Part shown: positions 1 to 9,024 of the stretch, piece after piece
How positions within the stretch are numbered: the stretch's first letter is position 1
Layout of the letters: each line of letters starts with the position of its first letter
From: Palsa-870 sp035937155
Lineage (GTDB): Bacteria > Chloroflexota > Dormibacteria > Dormibacterales > Dormibacteraceae
Direction: 5' to 3'
Length of the DNA stretch: 64,000 nucleotides
Assembly: GCA_035937155.1 (NCBI GenBank)
Contig: DASYVJ010000072.1
Coordinates: 1-64,000, forward strand
Notes under the pieces: model-generated
Databases searched by the model: none
What the model saw: the letters and a program-made list of their open reading frames with translations, nothing else
Told to the model about the DNA's origin: nothing
Program-made: the position numbers and the translations under genes

Positions 1-158
1 CGTATGTTCAGGCGTTTGCTTCGGAATGGTAGTCGGCCGCGGGTAGTCGGAACTTGGATTCTATAGATCATATTTGAAGGGTCCGGCGAGCCGGGCCCGT
101 TCGCCGGCTTCGCTTAGGAGGTTCAAGCCGAATTCACGAAGCCTAAAATTCGACCGTC

Positions 159-2717
159 TTGCCACCATTCAGATCGCTGACTTGGCCGGCCCGCGTGTAT
201 GCCGGCGCAATTATTGCCTTCGGCGTGGGTATCGTTCCGCTCGCTTGGTTTTTTTACCACCCCATTCCGTCTGGAGCTCTTGGTACCCTCCTCTACCTCG
301 CCGTAGGGACCCAAGTTGCCGCCCTTCGTCCGATCCCGTGGAAAACGGGCCACCAGACCGTAGTCGACCCCCTGCTCGTAGCTACCGGTCTGTTTTCTGC
401 CGGTGCGGGAGTCGGCTTGGTGGCACTGCTGGCTACATTCGACGGGCGCGTGCCTGGTCGCGCGATTCCTTGGTGGGCCTTTTTCTTTAACCGAGCTGCA
501 TCAGCTACGTACCACGTTGTGCCATCAATAGCGGTAGCGTCGATTGGCAACCCGGGCGGTTGGTGGGTCCTTCCAGTCCAGACGATCCTTTACGTCGTAG
601 CAGTTGTAGGCCTCAACTACATCATCACTGCCTTAGCGGTGGCTCTTGTAAGGCGCGAGTCGTTCTGGACAACGATCTTCGACAACGTTGGGATCTCAGA
701 CATGGTTCCCACAGTTGCGCTGGGCTTCGCTGGCGGAATCCTGTTCCTATTGTTGTCCGCGAAACCGCAGCCAGTCGGGTACATCATTGCACCGGGACTC
801 TTCGGATTCGTCTTGGCCGTCCGAGGCACTATCGCCGATGTTCAGCGCCAGACCATCCTTAAAGACCAGACACTAGACCTGGCCGCGCAGGCGCTTGACG
901 CTCGCGATCGCTACACCGAGTCCCACTCGATCAGGGTCTCGGAACTCTCGGGCAAATTGGGAGAGCATCTGGAGCTCGGTGATCGGGAAGTCGAGCTGAT
1001 ACGAACTGCCGGATCGCTCCATGACCTAGGGAAGATAGGCATTCGCGACGACATCCTCAATAAGGCCGGACCACTCAATGAGCAAGAGTGGGAGATCATG
1101 CGTCGCCACCCGGATATCGGGGCGGACATGATCGTGGAGCATTCAGCCCTCGAGGAGGTGGCCCCGATCGTCCGGCACCACCACGAGCGCTGGGATGGAA
1201 CGGGTTACCCCGCAGGTCTCAAGGGCGCCGTCATACCCTTCGGTGCTCGAATCTTGGCGGTGGCCGACTCTTTTGACACCATCACCGGCGCCCGTCTCTA
1301 CCGACCATCAATGATGACCCCGATCGAAGGCGTGGAGGACATCAGCCGGCGCGCCAACCACTGGTATGACCCCAATGTCGTGGACGCACTTCGCGAACTA
1401 CATGGACTGAAACCCCTTGAGGTTTTGGACCGACCAGAGGTCCCTCGCCGGATCACGTCTATGCGTGTAATTCGTTCAAATCCAGGGTTCGGCAATCTGA
1501 TAACCGCGATAGGCATCTCGTCCCTGGGAGATCCCCTGACACAGGTCGCAACACTGGTCTCAATTTATGCGGCGACGCACGATCCGCGGTTTGTAGCCCT
1601 AGGTTTCATCAGCCAGGCTTTAGGGACCATTCTCATGAGCACCGTGCTCGGCGGCGTGGCCGACCGACTCCCGAGGCGCGGACTAGTTGTTGCACTTGAG
1701 CTGCTTCGTGCTGGCATCCTGGTCGGCACGCCGGCCGCGATGATGGGGCACCGCTGGTGGTTGATCATTCCGATCCTGTTCTGCCTGGCTTCGATAAACG
1801 GAATCGTTCAGCCCGCGAAGCAGGCGGCGATTCCAAGCCTGGTGCCACCAAGCCAAGTAGGCAAAGCGAACGCGATAGTCGCAGCAACAACAATGCTGAT
1901 GGGAGCCATTGGGTTTGCCCTCGCCGGCGGAATCCTCGCTGCTTTCCAGACGACCGACCCCCTGTTCATCGTTGACGGCGCAACTTTCGCTCTGGCTGCG
2001 ACGATCCTGGTTGGAATCCCAAATCTGGGTGGCGGTCTTACAAAGACCTCTGTGGCTGGGGCGCTCCGGCGCAGCTGGGCGATCGTCTCAGTCAGGCCGC
2101 ATCTGGTAATTGGCACCCTTGCGTCGTTCTTGCTCCCAATCAGCTTTCCAGCTTTGCTCGCCTTGGCTTATCAGGTGACGCCCCAACATGGGGGTCAGAC
2201 GTACTCCTTCCTCGAACTGGTCTTGTCGCTTGGAATATTCATCGGCTCCCTCGTTGTCTCACGGTTTGCCACCATCGGGACGATGCGCACCGTCGGGGCC
2301 GGATTGTTTCTTACTGGCGTCTTCTCTCTAGTTATTGCATTGAGCTCGTCATTGCCTATGAGCCCAATGTTGATGTGGATCGCAATCGCCTTGTTCATTG
2401 CTTCCATCGGCAATCCGATCTATGCGGTCGCAAATCAGACCGCAGTTCTCGAGGCTGCTGACTCGTCCAACCGGGGCAGCGTGATGGCCACACGATTCGG
2501 CCTGGTCCAGACTGCCAGCATCATCGGTACTGCGGCGGGTGGATTGATCACGCAGCAGTACGGTGCATTGGCTGCGTACGGGGTCCTGGGAGTCGGGCTG
2601 GTGCTTCTGGCCATGTACGCTATCGCGGCCGGCCGTAGCACCACGAATCCACTCCATGGGGCGGCCTACGAGGAGGCCACACTTCGTACGTCTGCCCAGC
2701 CACAGGCAAAGACTTAA
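159..2717 (+). CDS. HD-GYP phosphodiesterase fused to an MFS transporter domain
   Basis: An 852-residue membrane protein in three parts. Residues about 10-225 are hydrophobic helices forming an N-terminal membrane sensor. Residues about 235-410 form an HD-GYP domain, with the HD pair at 288-289 in HDLGKIGI and HHHE at 340-343 followed by DGTGYP; this family hydrolyses cyclic di-GMP. Residues about 440-830 contain some ten more membrane helices with an MFS-like loop (ADRLPRRG), resembling a major facilitator transporter. All three parts are in one uninterrupted frame. HD-GYP and MFS are each common families, but joining them is unusual. TTG at 159 is the first start in frame; a GTG at residue 13 is an alternative. 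Domain identities are secure; coupling of c-di-GMP turnover to transport is inference. Confidence 0.88.
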   Translation: MPPFRSLTWPARVYAGAIIAFGVGIVPLAWFFYHPIPSGALGTLLYLAVGTQVAALRPIPWKTGHQTVVDPLLVATGLFSAGAGVGLVALLATFDGRVPGRAIPWWAFFFNRAASATYHVVPSIAVASIGNPGGWWVLPVQTILYVVAVVGLNYIITALAVALVRRESFWTTIFDNVGISDMVPTVALGFAGGILFLLLSAKPQPVGYIIAPGLFGFVLAVRGTIADVQRQTILKDQTLDLAAQALDARDRYTESHSIRVSELSGKLGEHLELGDREVELIRTAGSLHDLGKIGIRDDILNKAGPLNEQEWEIMRRHPDIGADMIVEHSALEEVAPIVRHHHERWDGTGYPAGLKGAVIPFGARILAVADSFDTITGARLYRPSMMTPIEGVEDISRRANHWYDPNVVDALRELHGLKPLEVLDRPEVPRRITSMRVIRSNPGFGNLITAIGISSLGDPLTQVATLVSIYAATHDPRFVALGFISQALGTILMSTVLGGVADRLPRRGLVVALELLRAGILVGTPAAMMGHRWWLIIPILFCLASINGIVQPAKQAAIPSLVPPSQVGKANAIVAATTMLMGAIGFALAGGILAAFQTTDPLFIVDGATFALAATILVGIPNLGGGLTKTSVAGALRRSWAIVSVRPHLVIGTLASFLLPISFPALLALAYQVTPQHGGQTYSFLELVLSLGIFIGSLVVSRFATIGTMRTVGAGLFLTGVFSLVIALSSSLPMSPMLMWIAIALFIASIGNPIYAVANQTAVLEAADSSNRGSVMATRFGLVQTASIIGTAAGGLITQQYGALAAYGVLGVGLVLLAMYAIAAGRSTTNPLHGAAYEEATLRTSAQPQAKT

Positions 2718-2757
2718 CCGGGCTCCCGGCCCGGGCTACCTCGTCATACTGCGGTGA

Positions 2758-3900
2758 TTGCGTAACGTGCGTTCGAGCCCGCATGGGGTCCCCCACGGGA
2801 GCGATCCTGAGGAGGCGGCTCCCATAGCCGCAGCCGTGGTTTCAGCTTTGGCGCTCGATCCGAAGCGACGCCGCCGGTACATCCAGATCGCCTTCGGCTT
2901 CGCTGCGCTCGTCGTCGCCATCGTGATCCTCTATCTGATGCGGGACTTTCTTGGCGCCTTCGTACTCGGAGCGGCGATCGCGTTTCTGATCCAACCGGCC
3001 GTCACCCGTTTGGAAGGCCTCGGCATCCCGCGCGTGCTGGCCATCGGGATTGTCTTTGTGGTGATCATCGTCGCGATGGCCGGCCTTGTGCTTCTGATCG
3101 TTCCGCTCGGGGTCAAAGAAGTCGGCCAGCTGCAGCGCCAGATACCGAGTCTCGCCACCTCCGCCCAGAACACGATCAACAGCCTGCAGGGTTCGCCGGT
3201 CCAGTTCCTCGGGATGACGATCGACGTGAAAGCTACGACCGATACGATCAATACGCACCTCAAGGACTTCTTGTTGGGTCAATTTGGAAACGCCGTCACC
3301 ATCGGCGTGACTGCGCTAACCACGCTGCTCCAAGTCGTGCTGATGTTCATCGTCGCGTTCCTGCTCGCACTTGACGCGACCAACGTGAGGAAAGTGCTTC
3401 GCCGGCTCGTGCCGAATGACTACCGGACCGACTTCGACCAGATCTGGCGCAAGGTGCGCAAGATGCTCTATGCGTACGTGCGCGGCCAGTTGATCATCGC
3501 GGGACTGATCGGCATCCTCTCGGGAATCGCGTGCGCAGCGCTAGGGCTTGCCGACCCCATCGCCCTGGGCCTGATCGCAGGGATCACCGCCTTGATCCCT
3601 TACCTCGGGCCATTCATCGGCGCGGTGCCCGCCATCCTGGTGGGCCTGGCCGCCGGCCCCGTCAAGGCACTCTTGATTGCGGTCATCTACTTCTTGATCT
3701 CGAACGTCATCCTCAACTTTGTGTATCCGAAAGTGATGGGTGATGCAGTCCGCCTGCCGCCGATTCTCGTCATCGTCGCGTTCATCGCCGGTTTCAGCTG
3801 GGCAGGGATCCTGGGCATGTTCGTCGCGGTCCCAATCGCCGCCACGCTTCGCATTCTGTTCGACCACATCTACCCGCGGCTCTACGAGAAGGCAGCTTGA
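2758..3900 (+). CDS. AI-2E family transporter / permease
   Basis: A 380-residue integral membrane protein of the AI-2E (PerM/YdiK/TqsA) family. A charged N-terminus of about 35 residues precedes membrane pairs near 40-110, a soluble central region, and a C-terminal bundle from about residue 185. The C-terminus shows the family-typical glycine/proline segment around PYLGPFIGAVPA. Family members export small molecules or ions; the substrate here cannot be read from sequence. The TTG start at 2758 is the longest; initiation further in is possible because the first 30 residues are not conserved in the family. The stop overlaps the TTG start of the phosphoesterase gene by 4 nt, so the two are probably co-translated. 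Confidence 0.88.
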   Translation: MRNVRSSPHGVPHGSDPEEAAPIAAAVVSALALDPKRRRRYIQIAFGFAALVVAIVILYLMRDFLGAFVLGAAIAFLIQPAVTRLEGLGIPRVLAIGIVFVVIIVAMAGLVLLIVPLGVKEVGQLQRQIPSLATSAQNTINSLQGSPVQFLGMTIDVKATTDTINTHLKDFLLGQFGNAVTIGVTALTTLLQVVLMFIVAFLLALDATNVRKVLRRLVPNDYRTDFDQIWRKVRKMLYAYVRGQLIIAGLIGILSGIACAALGLADPIALGLIAGITALIPYLGPFIGAVPAILVGLAAGPVKALLIAVIYFLISNVILNFVYPKVMGDAVRLPPILVIVAFIAGFSWAGILGMFVAVPIAATLRILFDHIYPRLYEKAA

Positions 3901-4610
3901 GGATCGCGATTTTCTCGGATATCCACGCCAACTGGCAGGCGTTGGAGGGAGTGCTGCGCGACTGCCCGCCGGTCGACGAGACACTGTGCCTGGGAGATGT
4001 GGTGGGCTACGGAGGTGATCCGAAGCGCTGCGTGGACGAAGTCATTCGCAGAGGTTGGCTGACCCTCGTCGGCAACCACGACCGCGCATGCACGGACCCC
4101 GAGATACTCGAATGGTTCAACGATGACGCCGCCTCCGTCGTCCGCTGGACGATCGATGGTTTGGGTGAGGACCGTCTTGAGTGGCTTCGCCGTTTGCCGG
4201 ACAGCCATGTCAAGCAAGACGTTCTCCTCGTACACGCGAGTCCGCGCGATCACATCTACGAGTACGTGCTCGACACCGCGGTGGCGCACGCGAACCTTGA
4301 GCTGCTCAATGGTGGTTTGTGTTTTCACGGTCATACGCATGTGCCGGGCATTTTCGGGATGGCCGAAGGCGCGGTCACTCACGAATACCGTGTCGACACT
4401 TTTCGCCTGAAGGGACCCGCGCTGGTGAACCCTGGCAGCGTCGGTCAACCCAGGGACGGAAGCCCTACCGCGAGCTACGGCATCTGGGACACGGACAAGG
4501 AGACGTTCGAGTTCCGGCGCGTGCGTTACGACATCAAAGGCGCTCAGCGGGCGATCAGGAAGGCCAAGCTTCCGGAACGCTTCGCACTCCGACTCGAAAC
4601 CGGGCGATGA
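3897..4610 (+). CDS. Calcineurin-like metallophosphoesterase (YfcE/MJ0936 type)
   Basis: A 237-residue cytoplasmic phosphodiesterase. The full metal-binding set is visible in order: SDIHAN near the N-terminus, GDVVGYGG, GNHDRA and, late in the protein, HGHTHVPG. This arrangement (D-x-H, GD, GNHD, GHTH) matches small YfcE-like phosphoesterases that bind two Mn or Fe ions. The start is TTG in a TTGA overlap with the preceding permease stop, and the gene ends in an ATGA overlap with the glycosyltransferase, so the three form one translationally coupled operon. The natural substrate is unknown. Confidence 0.9.
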   Translation: MRIAIFSDIHANWQALEGVLRDCPPVDETLCLGDVVGYGGDPKRCVDEVIRRGWLTLVGNHDRACTDPEILEWFNDDAASVVRWTIDGLGEDRLEWLRRLPDSHVKQDVLLVHASPRDHIYEYVLDTAVAHANLELLNGGLCFHGHTHVPGIFGMAEGAVTHEYRVDTFRLKGPALVNPGSVGQPRDGSPTASYGIWDTDKETFEFRRVRYDIKGAQRAIRKAKLPERFALRLETGR

Positions 4611-6622
4611 GCCGGCGCCTCCCACAGAGGTGGCGGCGCCTCGGATACGCCGCAGCGGCCGGAGCTGGTGTGGGCTCTTTCGCGTTCTGGTCGGCTTACT
4701 GGTTCAGCTTCGTCCGCGGCAATCTCCAGGGGCCGGATTTCTTCTCGTTCTATTCCGCCGCGCGGCTGTACGTCCTCATGGGCGGCTCGGCCGTTTACGA
4801 CCTTGCGCTCCAGAAGCAGTTCGAGCTGCAGGTCACTGGCCAGGCTGCTGATCGGTTCATCGTCCTTCCGTACTTTCACCCGCCCTACTACACACTCCTC
4901 ATTGCGCCGCTCGCCGCGCTGAGCTATCGAGAGGCCTATTACGCGATGGCTGCCTTCAATGTGCTCCTGACCATCGTGCTGGTGGCGATCTTGGTTCGGT
5001 ACAGCCTGAGCATCCACAGAAGGGCTGCCATCGTGGCCGCCGCCATAATTGCCGGCTTCTTTCCGCTATTTGTCACGGTCCTCCAGGGCCAGTCCGACCT
5101 GGTCGTCCTGGTACCGCTCGCCGCCGGCTACACAGCCTGGGCCCGCGGCCGCCACGGCTGGGCCGGCGTGTTTAGCGCACTGGCGCTCGCCAAGCCGCAG
5201 CTGCTCTTGCTGATCCCTGTTCTTTTCCTGGCTCGCCGGGCATGGCGCGCACTGGCTGGTTTTGCGGTGGTCGTCGCGGCGCTTGGTCTGGTCTCTGTGG
5301 TTGGCTTCGGCTTCAACGCGGTTTGGGCCTATCTGGGCGCGGTTGGCACATGGGCGATCGGGGGTAGGCTGCCCGCCGGCGGCGAGCTCGTCTACACCGA
5401 CACCGCCGTCTACTCCCTTCGCAACATCCTCGAAGCGCTGCCAGGCGGCGGCAAGGCGGTGACGCTCGTCATCCTGGTCCTCCTGCTGGCGCTCGTGGCC
5501 CTCTCGCTCAGCTGGCGCCCGGACAAGCCACGGCTGGACTTCGCCCTGGCGGTCGCCGCCTCACTTGTCTTGAGCCCGCATCAAAACGTGCACGACCTCG
5601 CGCTCCTGGTCATCCCCGGTTTTGCCATGGCTGATCTCGCGTTGGCCGGTCAGCTGCGCTGGCCGCGAGCCGCAGCGGCCGTTCTGGCCATCGCGTACGC
5701 GGCGATCAACATGACGCTTGCCATCACCCTGTGGTCGGCGGCCGTTGGAGCGCTGCTGGTGGCCGCCTACCTGACCATTGAGCGAATGTCGGTGCGGCCG
5801 GATCCGCTTCCTCTGGGCGAGCTGACGTGGAGTGGGCCGCGTCCACGCCGTGTCATCGTCTTGCCCGCCTATCGAGCTGCCAAGACCCTTACAGAGGTTG
5901 TCGGCGCCATCCCCCAAGGTCACGCCGACCGGATCTTGCTCGTCGACGATGCGAGTGCCGATGCCACCGTCAGCGTTGCCACCGCCCTAAGGCTTGATGT
6001 GATTCGCCACAAGCGCAATCTCGGGTATGGCGGGAATCAGAAGACCTGCTACGGCCAGGCCCTGAAGATGGGTGCCGATGTCGTGGTCATGCTCCACCCG
6101 GACGGACAGTACGACCCGGCAATCATCCCCAATCTCTGTCGTGTCATCGAGGACGGGGAGGCTGACATCGTGCTCGGCTCTAGGTGGCTTGGCATCGACC
6201 CGGCGAAGGCCGGCATGCCGTGGTGGAAGCGCATCGGCAACCGCTTCCTGACCGCGGCCGAGAATCGCGTGCTCGGCTTGCACATCTCTGAGTACCACAC
6301 CGGTTATCGCGCATACTCGCGGCGCTTTCTCGAGGCGATTCCGTTTCTCGAGAACAGCAATGACTTCGTCTTCGACACGCAGGTGCTGATTCAAGCCGCA
6401 GCTTTTGGCTTCAAGATCGGTGAAGTCCCCGCCATCGGTAAGTACCACGAGGACGCTAGCTCGGTCAGCTTCGGGACCTCGACCGTCTACGGACTAAAGA
6501 CCCTCGCTGCGCTGGCCCGCTACGTGACGCATCGCGCAGGGTTCAAATGCGCCTGGCTGACGCCGGCCTCAGACGCCGACAAACAGGCGCTTGCGGTAGG
6601 TCAGGTAGCCCACGACGGCTAG
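4607..6622 (+). CDS. Fused membrane GT87-type and GT2-type glycosyltransferase
   Basis: A 671-residue protein starting at the ATG that overlaps the phosphoesterase stop (ATGA). Residues 1 to about 400 are a polytopic membrane domain resembling DUF2029/GT87 polyprenyl-phosphate mannosyltransferases, with an early GPDFFSFYSAARL segment. From about residue 420 a soluble GT2 domain follows (VIVLPAYRAAKTL, then LLVDDASADAT, then MLHPDGQYDP), closely resembling dolichyl/polyprenyl-phosphate hexose synthases. A GT2 enzyme that charges the lipid carrier, joined to a GT87 enzyme that could use it, is a plausible bifunctional cell-envelope glycosylation protein. The last 54 nt overlap the convergent DUF2127 gene. 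Confidence 0.85.
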   Translation: MSRRLPQRWRRLGYAAAAGAGVGSFAFWSAYWFSFVRGNLQGPDFFSFYSAARLYVLMGGSAVYDLALQKQFELQVTGQAADRFIVLPYFHPPYYTLLIAPLAALSYREAYYAMAAFNVLLTIVLVAILVRYSLSIHRRAAIVAAAIIAGFFPLFVTVLQGQSDLVVLVPLAAGYTAWARGRHGWAGVFSALALAKPQLLLLIPVLFLARRAWRALAGFAVVVAALGLVSVVGFGFNAVWAYLGAVGTWAIGGRLPAGGELVYTDTAVYSLRNILEALPGGGKAVTLVILVLLLALVALSLSWRPDKPRLDFALAVAASLVLSPHQNVHDLALLVIPGFAMADLALAGQLRWPRAAAAVLAIAYAAINMTLAITLWSAAVGALLVAAYLTIERMSVRPDPLPLGELTWSGPRPRRVIVLPAYRAAKTLTEVVGAIPQGHADRILLVDDASADATVSVATALRLDVIRHKRNLGYGGNQKTCYGQALKMGADVVVMLHPDGQYDPAIIPNLCRVIEDGEADIVLGSRWLGIDPAKAGMPWWKRIGNRFLTAAENRVLGLHISEYHTGYRAYSRRFLEAIPFLENSNDFVFDTQVLIQAAAFGFKIGEVPAIGKYHEDASSVSFGTSTVYGLKTLAALARYVTHRAGFKCAWLTPASDADKQALAVGQVAHDG

Positions 6623-7099
6623 GTTCAAGAGCAGCGCCCCGACCTTGAACAAGGTCACGTGGCGAATCACCTCGTAGGCCTCGTACGGGATCAGGATTCC
6701 TGTCGCGATCACAGTCAGGTATTCAGCCCAACGGCGACGCATGGCCAGACCTACGCCCTCGGTACCCTCGAGCAGCGCGTAGGCAATCGCACCGATCGCA
6801 AGCACCGTGACGTGGCTGAAGTTTGCGATCAGGACGAGCACGCGCAGGAGCAGCTGGGCGATGAGGCCGTGCCCCGCCGCCAGGTTCAGCTGGTCCTGTG
6901 CGTACTCCGACCATTCGCTGAGCCATCCCTTCCGACCGGCCACGAGCAGGCCGATTGCCAGGCCGATCAGGACGATGGCCTTGACGATGCGCTCGACGAT
7001 GATGACCTTGATGAAGGCGTCGTGCTGGCCGCCCATCTTTCCGAGCTCGGCCCAGAGACGGCGGAGATAGTGCGGCCGGCGTGAGGTCGCCCGTGTCAT
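6569..7099 (-). CDS. DUF2127 family membrane protein
   Basis: A 176-residue protein with about four membrane helices. The N-terminus (DAFIKVIIVERIVKA) and the TGILIPYEAYEVI segment match the DUF2127 family, whose function is unknown. Its 3' end overlaps that of the fused glycosyltransferase on the other strand by 54 nt. The start at 7099 is an ATG. Family assignment is good; no function is claimed. Confidence 0.8.
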   Translation of the reverse strand: MTRATSRRPHYLRRLWAELGKMGGQHDAFIKVIIVERIVKAIVLIGLAIGLLVAGRKGWLSEWSEYAQDQLNLAAGHGLIAQLLLRVLVLIANFSHVTVLAIGAIAYALLEGTEGVGLAMRRRWAEYLTVIATGILIPYEAYEVIRHVTLFKVGALLLNLAVVGYLTYRKRLFVGV

Positions 7100-7258
7100 C
7101 GGGCTGACCTTAACAAGCTGGGTTGTGAAGTTCGCTAGAGGTCCGTACGGTGAGGTCAGGATCGGCAGGCTGGGGGCAATCAGTAAGTCCCATCCTTATC
7201 GCCGCTTGGCGCGCAGGGGGCCGCTGGGAGTGGGAGGGCCCCGACAGGGCCCGGTTGT

Positions 7259-7714
7259 TCAGTCCGAGTGTTCGCGGTGCTCCCGAAACAGCATCACCCG
7301 GCAGGCGGCGTTCTTCAGCACGTACGGCACCGTCTTACCCATGTTGAATTCGCCAAATCGCCTCTTGTACGGCAGGCCCATCACGATTAGGTCGGCGCCC
7401 CACTCGACGGCCTCGTCCACGATCGCGGGGCCCGTATCGCGCGCCTGCACGAGCTCGGTCTCGACCGGCAGCTGGGATTCCGCCGCCAGCTGCTCGACTT
7501 CGTCCAGGAACTTCTCGCCGCGCTCGACGACATCCTCCAGCACCGCGCCAAGCGGGAGCGACCGGTTCACCTCGATGATGTGGACCCCGTAAAGCCTCCC
7601 CCCCTGCGGGTCGGTCATCCGGCAGGCCAGCCGCACGGTCTCGGCATCGATCCCCTGCCCGCCGACGGCGACCAGGACCTTCTTCGAAGTCGGTGGGTGC
7701 GAATGGTCGGCCAT
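7259..7714 (-). CDS. Universal stress protein (UspA family)
   Basis: A 151-residue single-domain Usp protein. It begins with KKVLVAVGG, the first beta strand typical of the family, has the conserved GADLIVMG strand and ends with the cluster MGKTVPYVLKNAACRVMLF. The glycine-rich nucleotide loop is not a perfect G-2x-G-9x-G(S/T), so ATP binding is uncertain. I chose the ATG at 7714 because it overlaps the stop of the upstream membrane-protein gene (ATGA) and because the first Usp strand begins there; an upstream in-frame extension is arginine-rich and not Usp-like. Confidence 0.85.
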   Translation of the reverse strand: MADHSHPPTSKKVLVAVGGQGIDAETVRLACRMTDPQGGRLYGVHIIEVNRSLPLGAVLEDVVERGEKFLDEVEQLAAESQLPVETELVQARDTGPAIVDEAVEWGADLIVMGLPYKRRFGEFNMGKTVPYVLKNAACRVMLFREHREHSD

Positions 7715-7920
7715 CAGTGCTGTGGGCCGCTTCTTACCCGCCGGATCAGGACGTACGCCGCGAAGCCCCACGAAAGCACGACGGTGACCAGGGCGATCCC
7801 CCGCGAAGCAGGCTCGAGCTCCTGGTGGCCGGCCAGGTAGACCAGCACCCATAGGCCGAGTCCCAGCGCCATGAGACCCATAAACGTGAAGGGAAACCGC
7901 AAGGGTTCAAATCCTAACAA
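7714..7920 (-). CDS. Small two-helix membrane protein upstream of usp
   Basis: A 68-residue protein with two predicted membrane helices (about residues 9-29 and 40-60) and a basic C-terminus. It is not a recognised family. Its stop overlaps the usp start (ATGA), so the two are translated together, which suggests the small protein is real and works with the Usp or reports on membrane state. Confidence 0.6.
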   Translation of the reverse strand: MLGFEPLRFPFTFMGLMALGLGLWVLVYLAGHQELEPASRGIALVTVVLSWGFAAYVLIRRVRSGPQH

Positions 7921-7967
7921 GCCCAGGCGGAGGCGCCCTTCCAGGGCCTCCCTATAATCAACCAGCT

Positions 7968-8387
7968 TTGAAGCTGCTGATTGTGGGGTGCGGGCGGGTA
8001 GGCTCGCAGATCGCCGCTGACATGGATCGGTCCGGCCACCAGGTGGTCATCATCGACCGGGATCCCAACCAGTTTTCACGAGCTGCGTCGCGCGGCGTGC
8101 TGACCACCGATTTCAAGGGCGACCAGGTCGTCGGCAACGGGACGGACTCGGATGTCCTCCGCCGGGCAGGGATCGAAGACGCCGATGGCTTCGTCGCCGT
8201 GACGGAAGGAGACAACCGCAACATCATGGCCGCGCAAGTCGCCAAGCACGTCTTCAAAGTACCCCGGGTCGTTGCGCGCATCTATGACCCAGAGCGTGCC
8301 GAGGCTTACGAAAAGCTTGGCCTCCACACGATCTGTCCGACGATCGAGGGTGCGAAGCACATCGAAAAGACGTTGCTGGAGAAGTGA
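7968..8387 (+). CDS. RCK/TrkA-N domain NAD-binding regulator (first of two)
   Basis: A 139-residue Rossmann protein. The N-terminal motif is GCGRVGSQ followed by an acidic residue at the end of strand two (IIDRDP), typical of NAD(H)-binding RCK_N/TrkA-N domains that gate potassium transporters. There is no C-terminal RCK_C (TrkA-C) domain, so this is a single-domain form that must pair with another protein. The TTG start at 7968 is immediately followed by KLLIVG. A second, similar gene starts 7 nt after the stop, and the two likely form a heteromeric ring. No potassium pore gene is visible next to them. Confidence 0.85.
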   Translation: MKLLIVGCGRVGSQIAADMDRSGHQVVIIDRDPNQFSRAASRGVLTTDFKGDQVVGNGTDSDVLRRAGIEDADGFVAVTEGDNRNIMAAQVAKHVFKVPRVVARIYDPERAEAYEKLGLHTICPTIEGAKHIEKTLLEK

Positions 8388-8394
8388 GTCGCGG

Positions 8395-8796
8395 ATGTAT
8401 GTGATCGTCGTCGGGGGTGGCACAGTTGGTTACTACATGTCGCGTGATCTGCTCGAACGCGGACACGAGGTGACCCTAATCGAAAGAGACGCACGTCGGG
8501 CTGATTGGCTAGAGACTCAGCTGGGGAGCATCGTCATGCGGGGCGATGGTTGCGAGGTGAAGTTTCTATCGCAGACCGGTATCGAACGTGCGGACGCAAT
8601 CGTCGCGGTCACCGCCGACGATGAAGACAACCTCATCGCCCTGCAGATGGCAAAGAAGCACTTCAAGGTCAAGAAGACCGTCGCACGCGTCAACAACCCT
8701 TCCAATGTCGACATCTTCAAGATGCTCGGCGTTGACGAGGCGGTGTCGGCCACTGACGTCCTACTCGGAGCGCTTGAGCCGCCGATCACGACTTAG
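8395..8796 (+). CDS. RCK/TrkA-N domain NAD-binding regulator (second of two)
   Basis: A 133-residue RCK_N protein with GGGTVGYY as the dinucleotide-binding loop, LIERDA at the end of strand two, and the usual ADAIVAVTADDEDNL helix region. It is a paralogue of the gene just upstream. I chose the ATG at 8395 because the Rossmann strand begins there. Two adjacent single-domain RCK genes resemble split Trk/Ktr regulators in which two half-subunits assemble. The partner channel would have to be encoded outside the window or be one of the transporters here; I see no clear candidate. Confidence 0.85.
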   Translation: MYVIVVGGGTVGYYMSRDLLERGHEVTLIERDARRADWLETQLGSIVMRGDGCEVKFLSQTGIERADAIVAVTADDEDNLIALQMAKKHFKVKKTVARVNNPSNVDIFKMLGVDEAVSATDVLLGALEPPITT

Positions 8797-8806
8797 TCCC
8801 GACAAA

Positions 8807-8835
8807 TAAAAAGGACCGCTCACGTGGAGCGGCCC
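8807..8835 (-). terminator. Intrinsic terminator of the first DUF5679 gene
   Basis: On the minus strand a GC-rich hairpin (arms CCGCTC and GAGCGG extended by GG/CC across one mismatch, 5-nt loop) is followed by TTTTTA. It lies 16 nt beyond the stop of the DUF5679 gene at 8851-8994. Confidence 0.75.
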
Positions 8836-8850
8836 TCTACGAAAGCCTGA

Positions 8851-8994
8851 TTACGAAGACTTGCCGATTCTGTAGATCTTCGTGCCGCAGATCGGGCAAG
8901 TCCCGACCGTTGCCGGTTTGCCATTCTTCATCGTGATCGGCTGAGGGTCTTTCATCTCAACCTTCTTCTTGTCCTTCAAGCAGTAGCCTTCCAT
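8851..8994 (-). CDS. DUF5679 mini-protein (zinc-ribbon-like), copy 1
   Basis: A 47-residue protein starting at ATG 8994. The sequence has the hallmarks of DUF5679: an initial GYC, a lysine-rich KDKKKVEMKDP, TMKNGKPA and a CPICGTK knuckle near the C-terminus (Cys33 and Cys36). Only Cys5 remains at the position where relatives, as I recall them, have a CxxC pair (here CLKD), so a complete four-cysteine zinc site may be absent. A second copy lies just upstream on the same strand and each copy has its own terminator. Function is unknown. Confidence 0.75.
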   Translation of the reverse strand: MEGYCLKDKKKVEMKDPQPITMKNGKPATVGTCPICGTKIYRIGKSS

Positions 8995-9024
8995 TGTTTT
9001 CACCATCCCAATTACGTTTGATCC

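Noticed and set aside
7220..7258. GGGCCC...GGGCCC hairpin near the usp 3' end as terminator
   Set aside because: Palindromic GC-rich sequence without a T tract on either strand; too weak to call.
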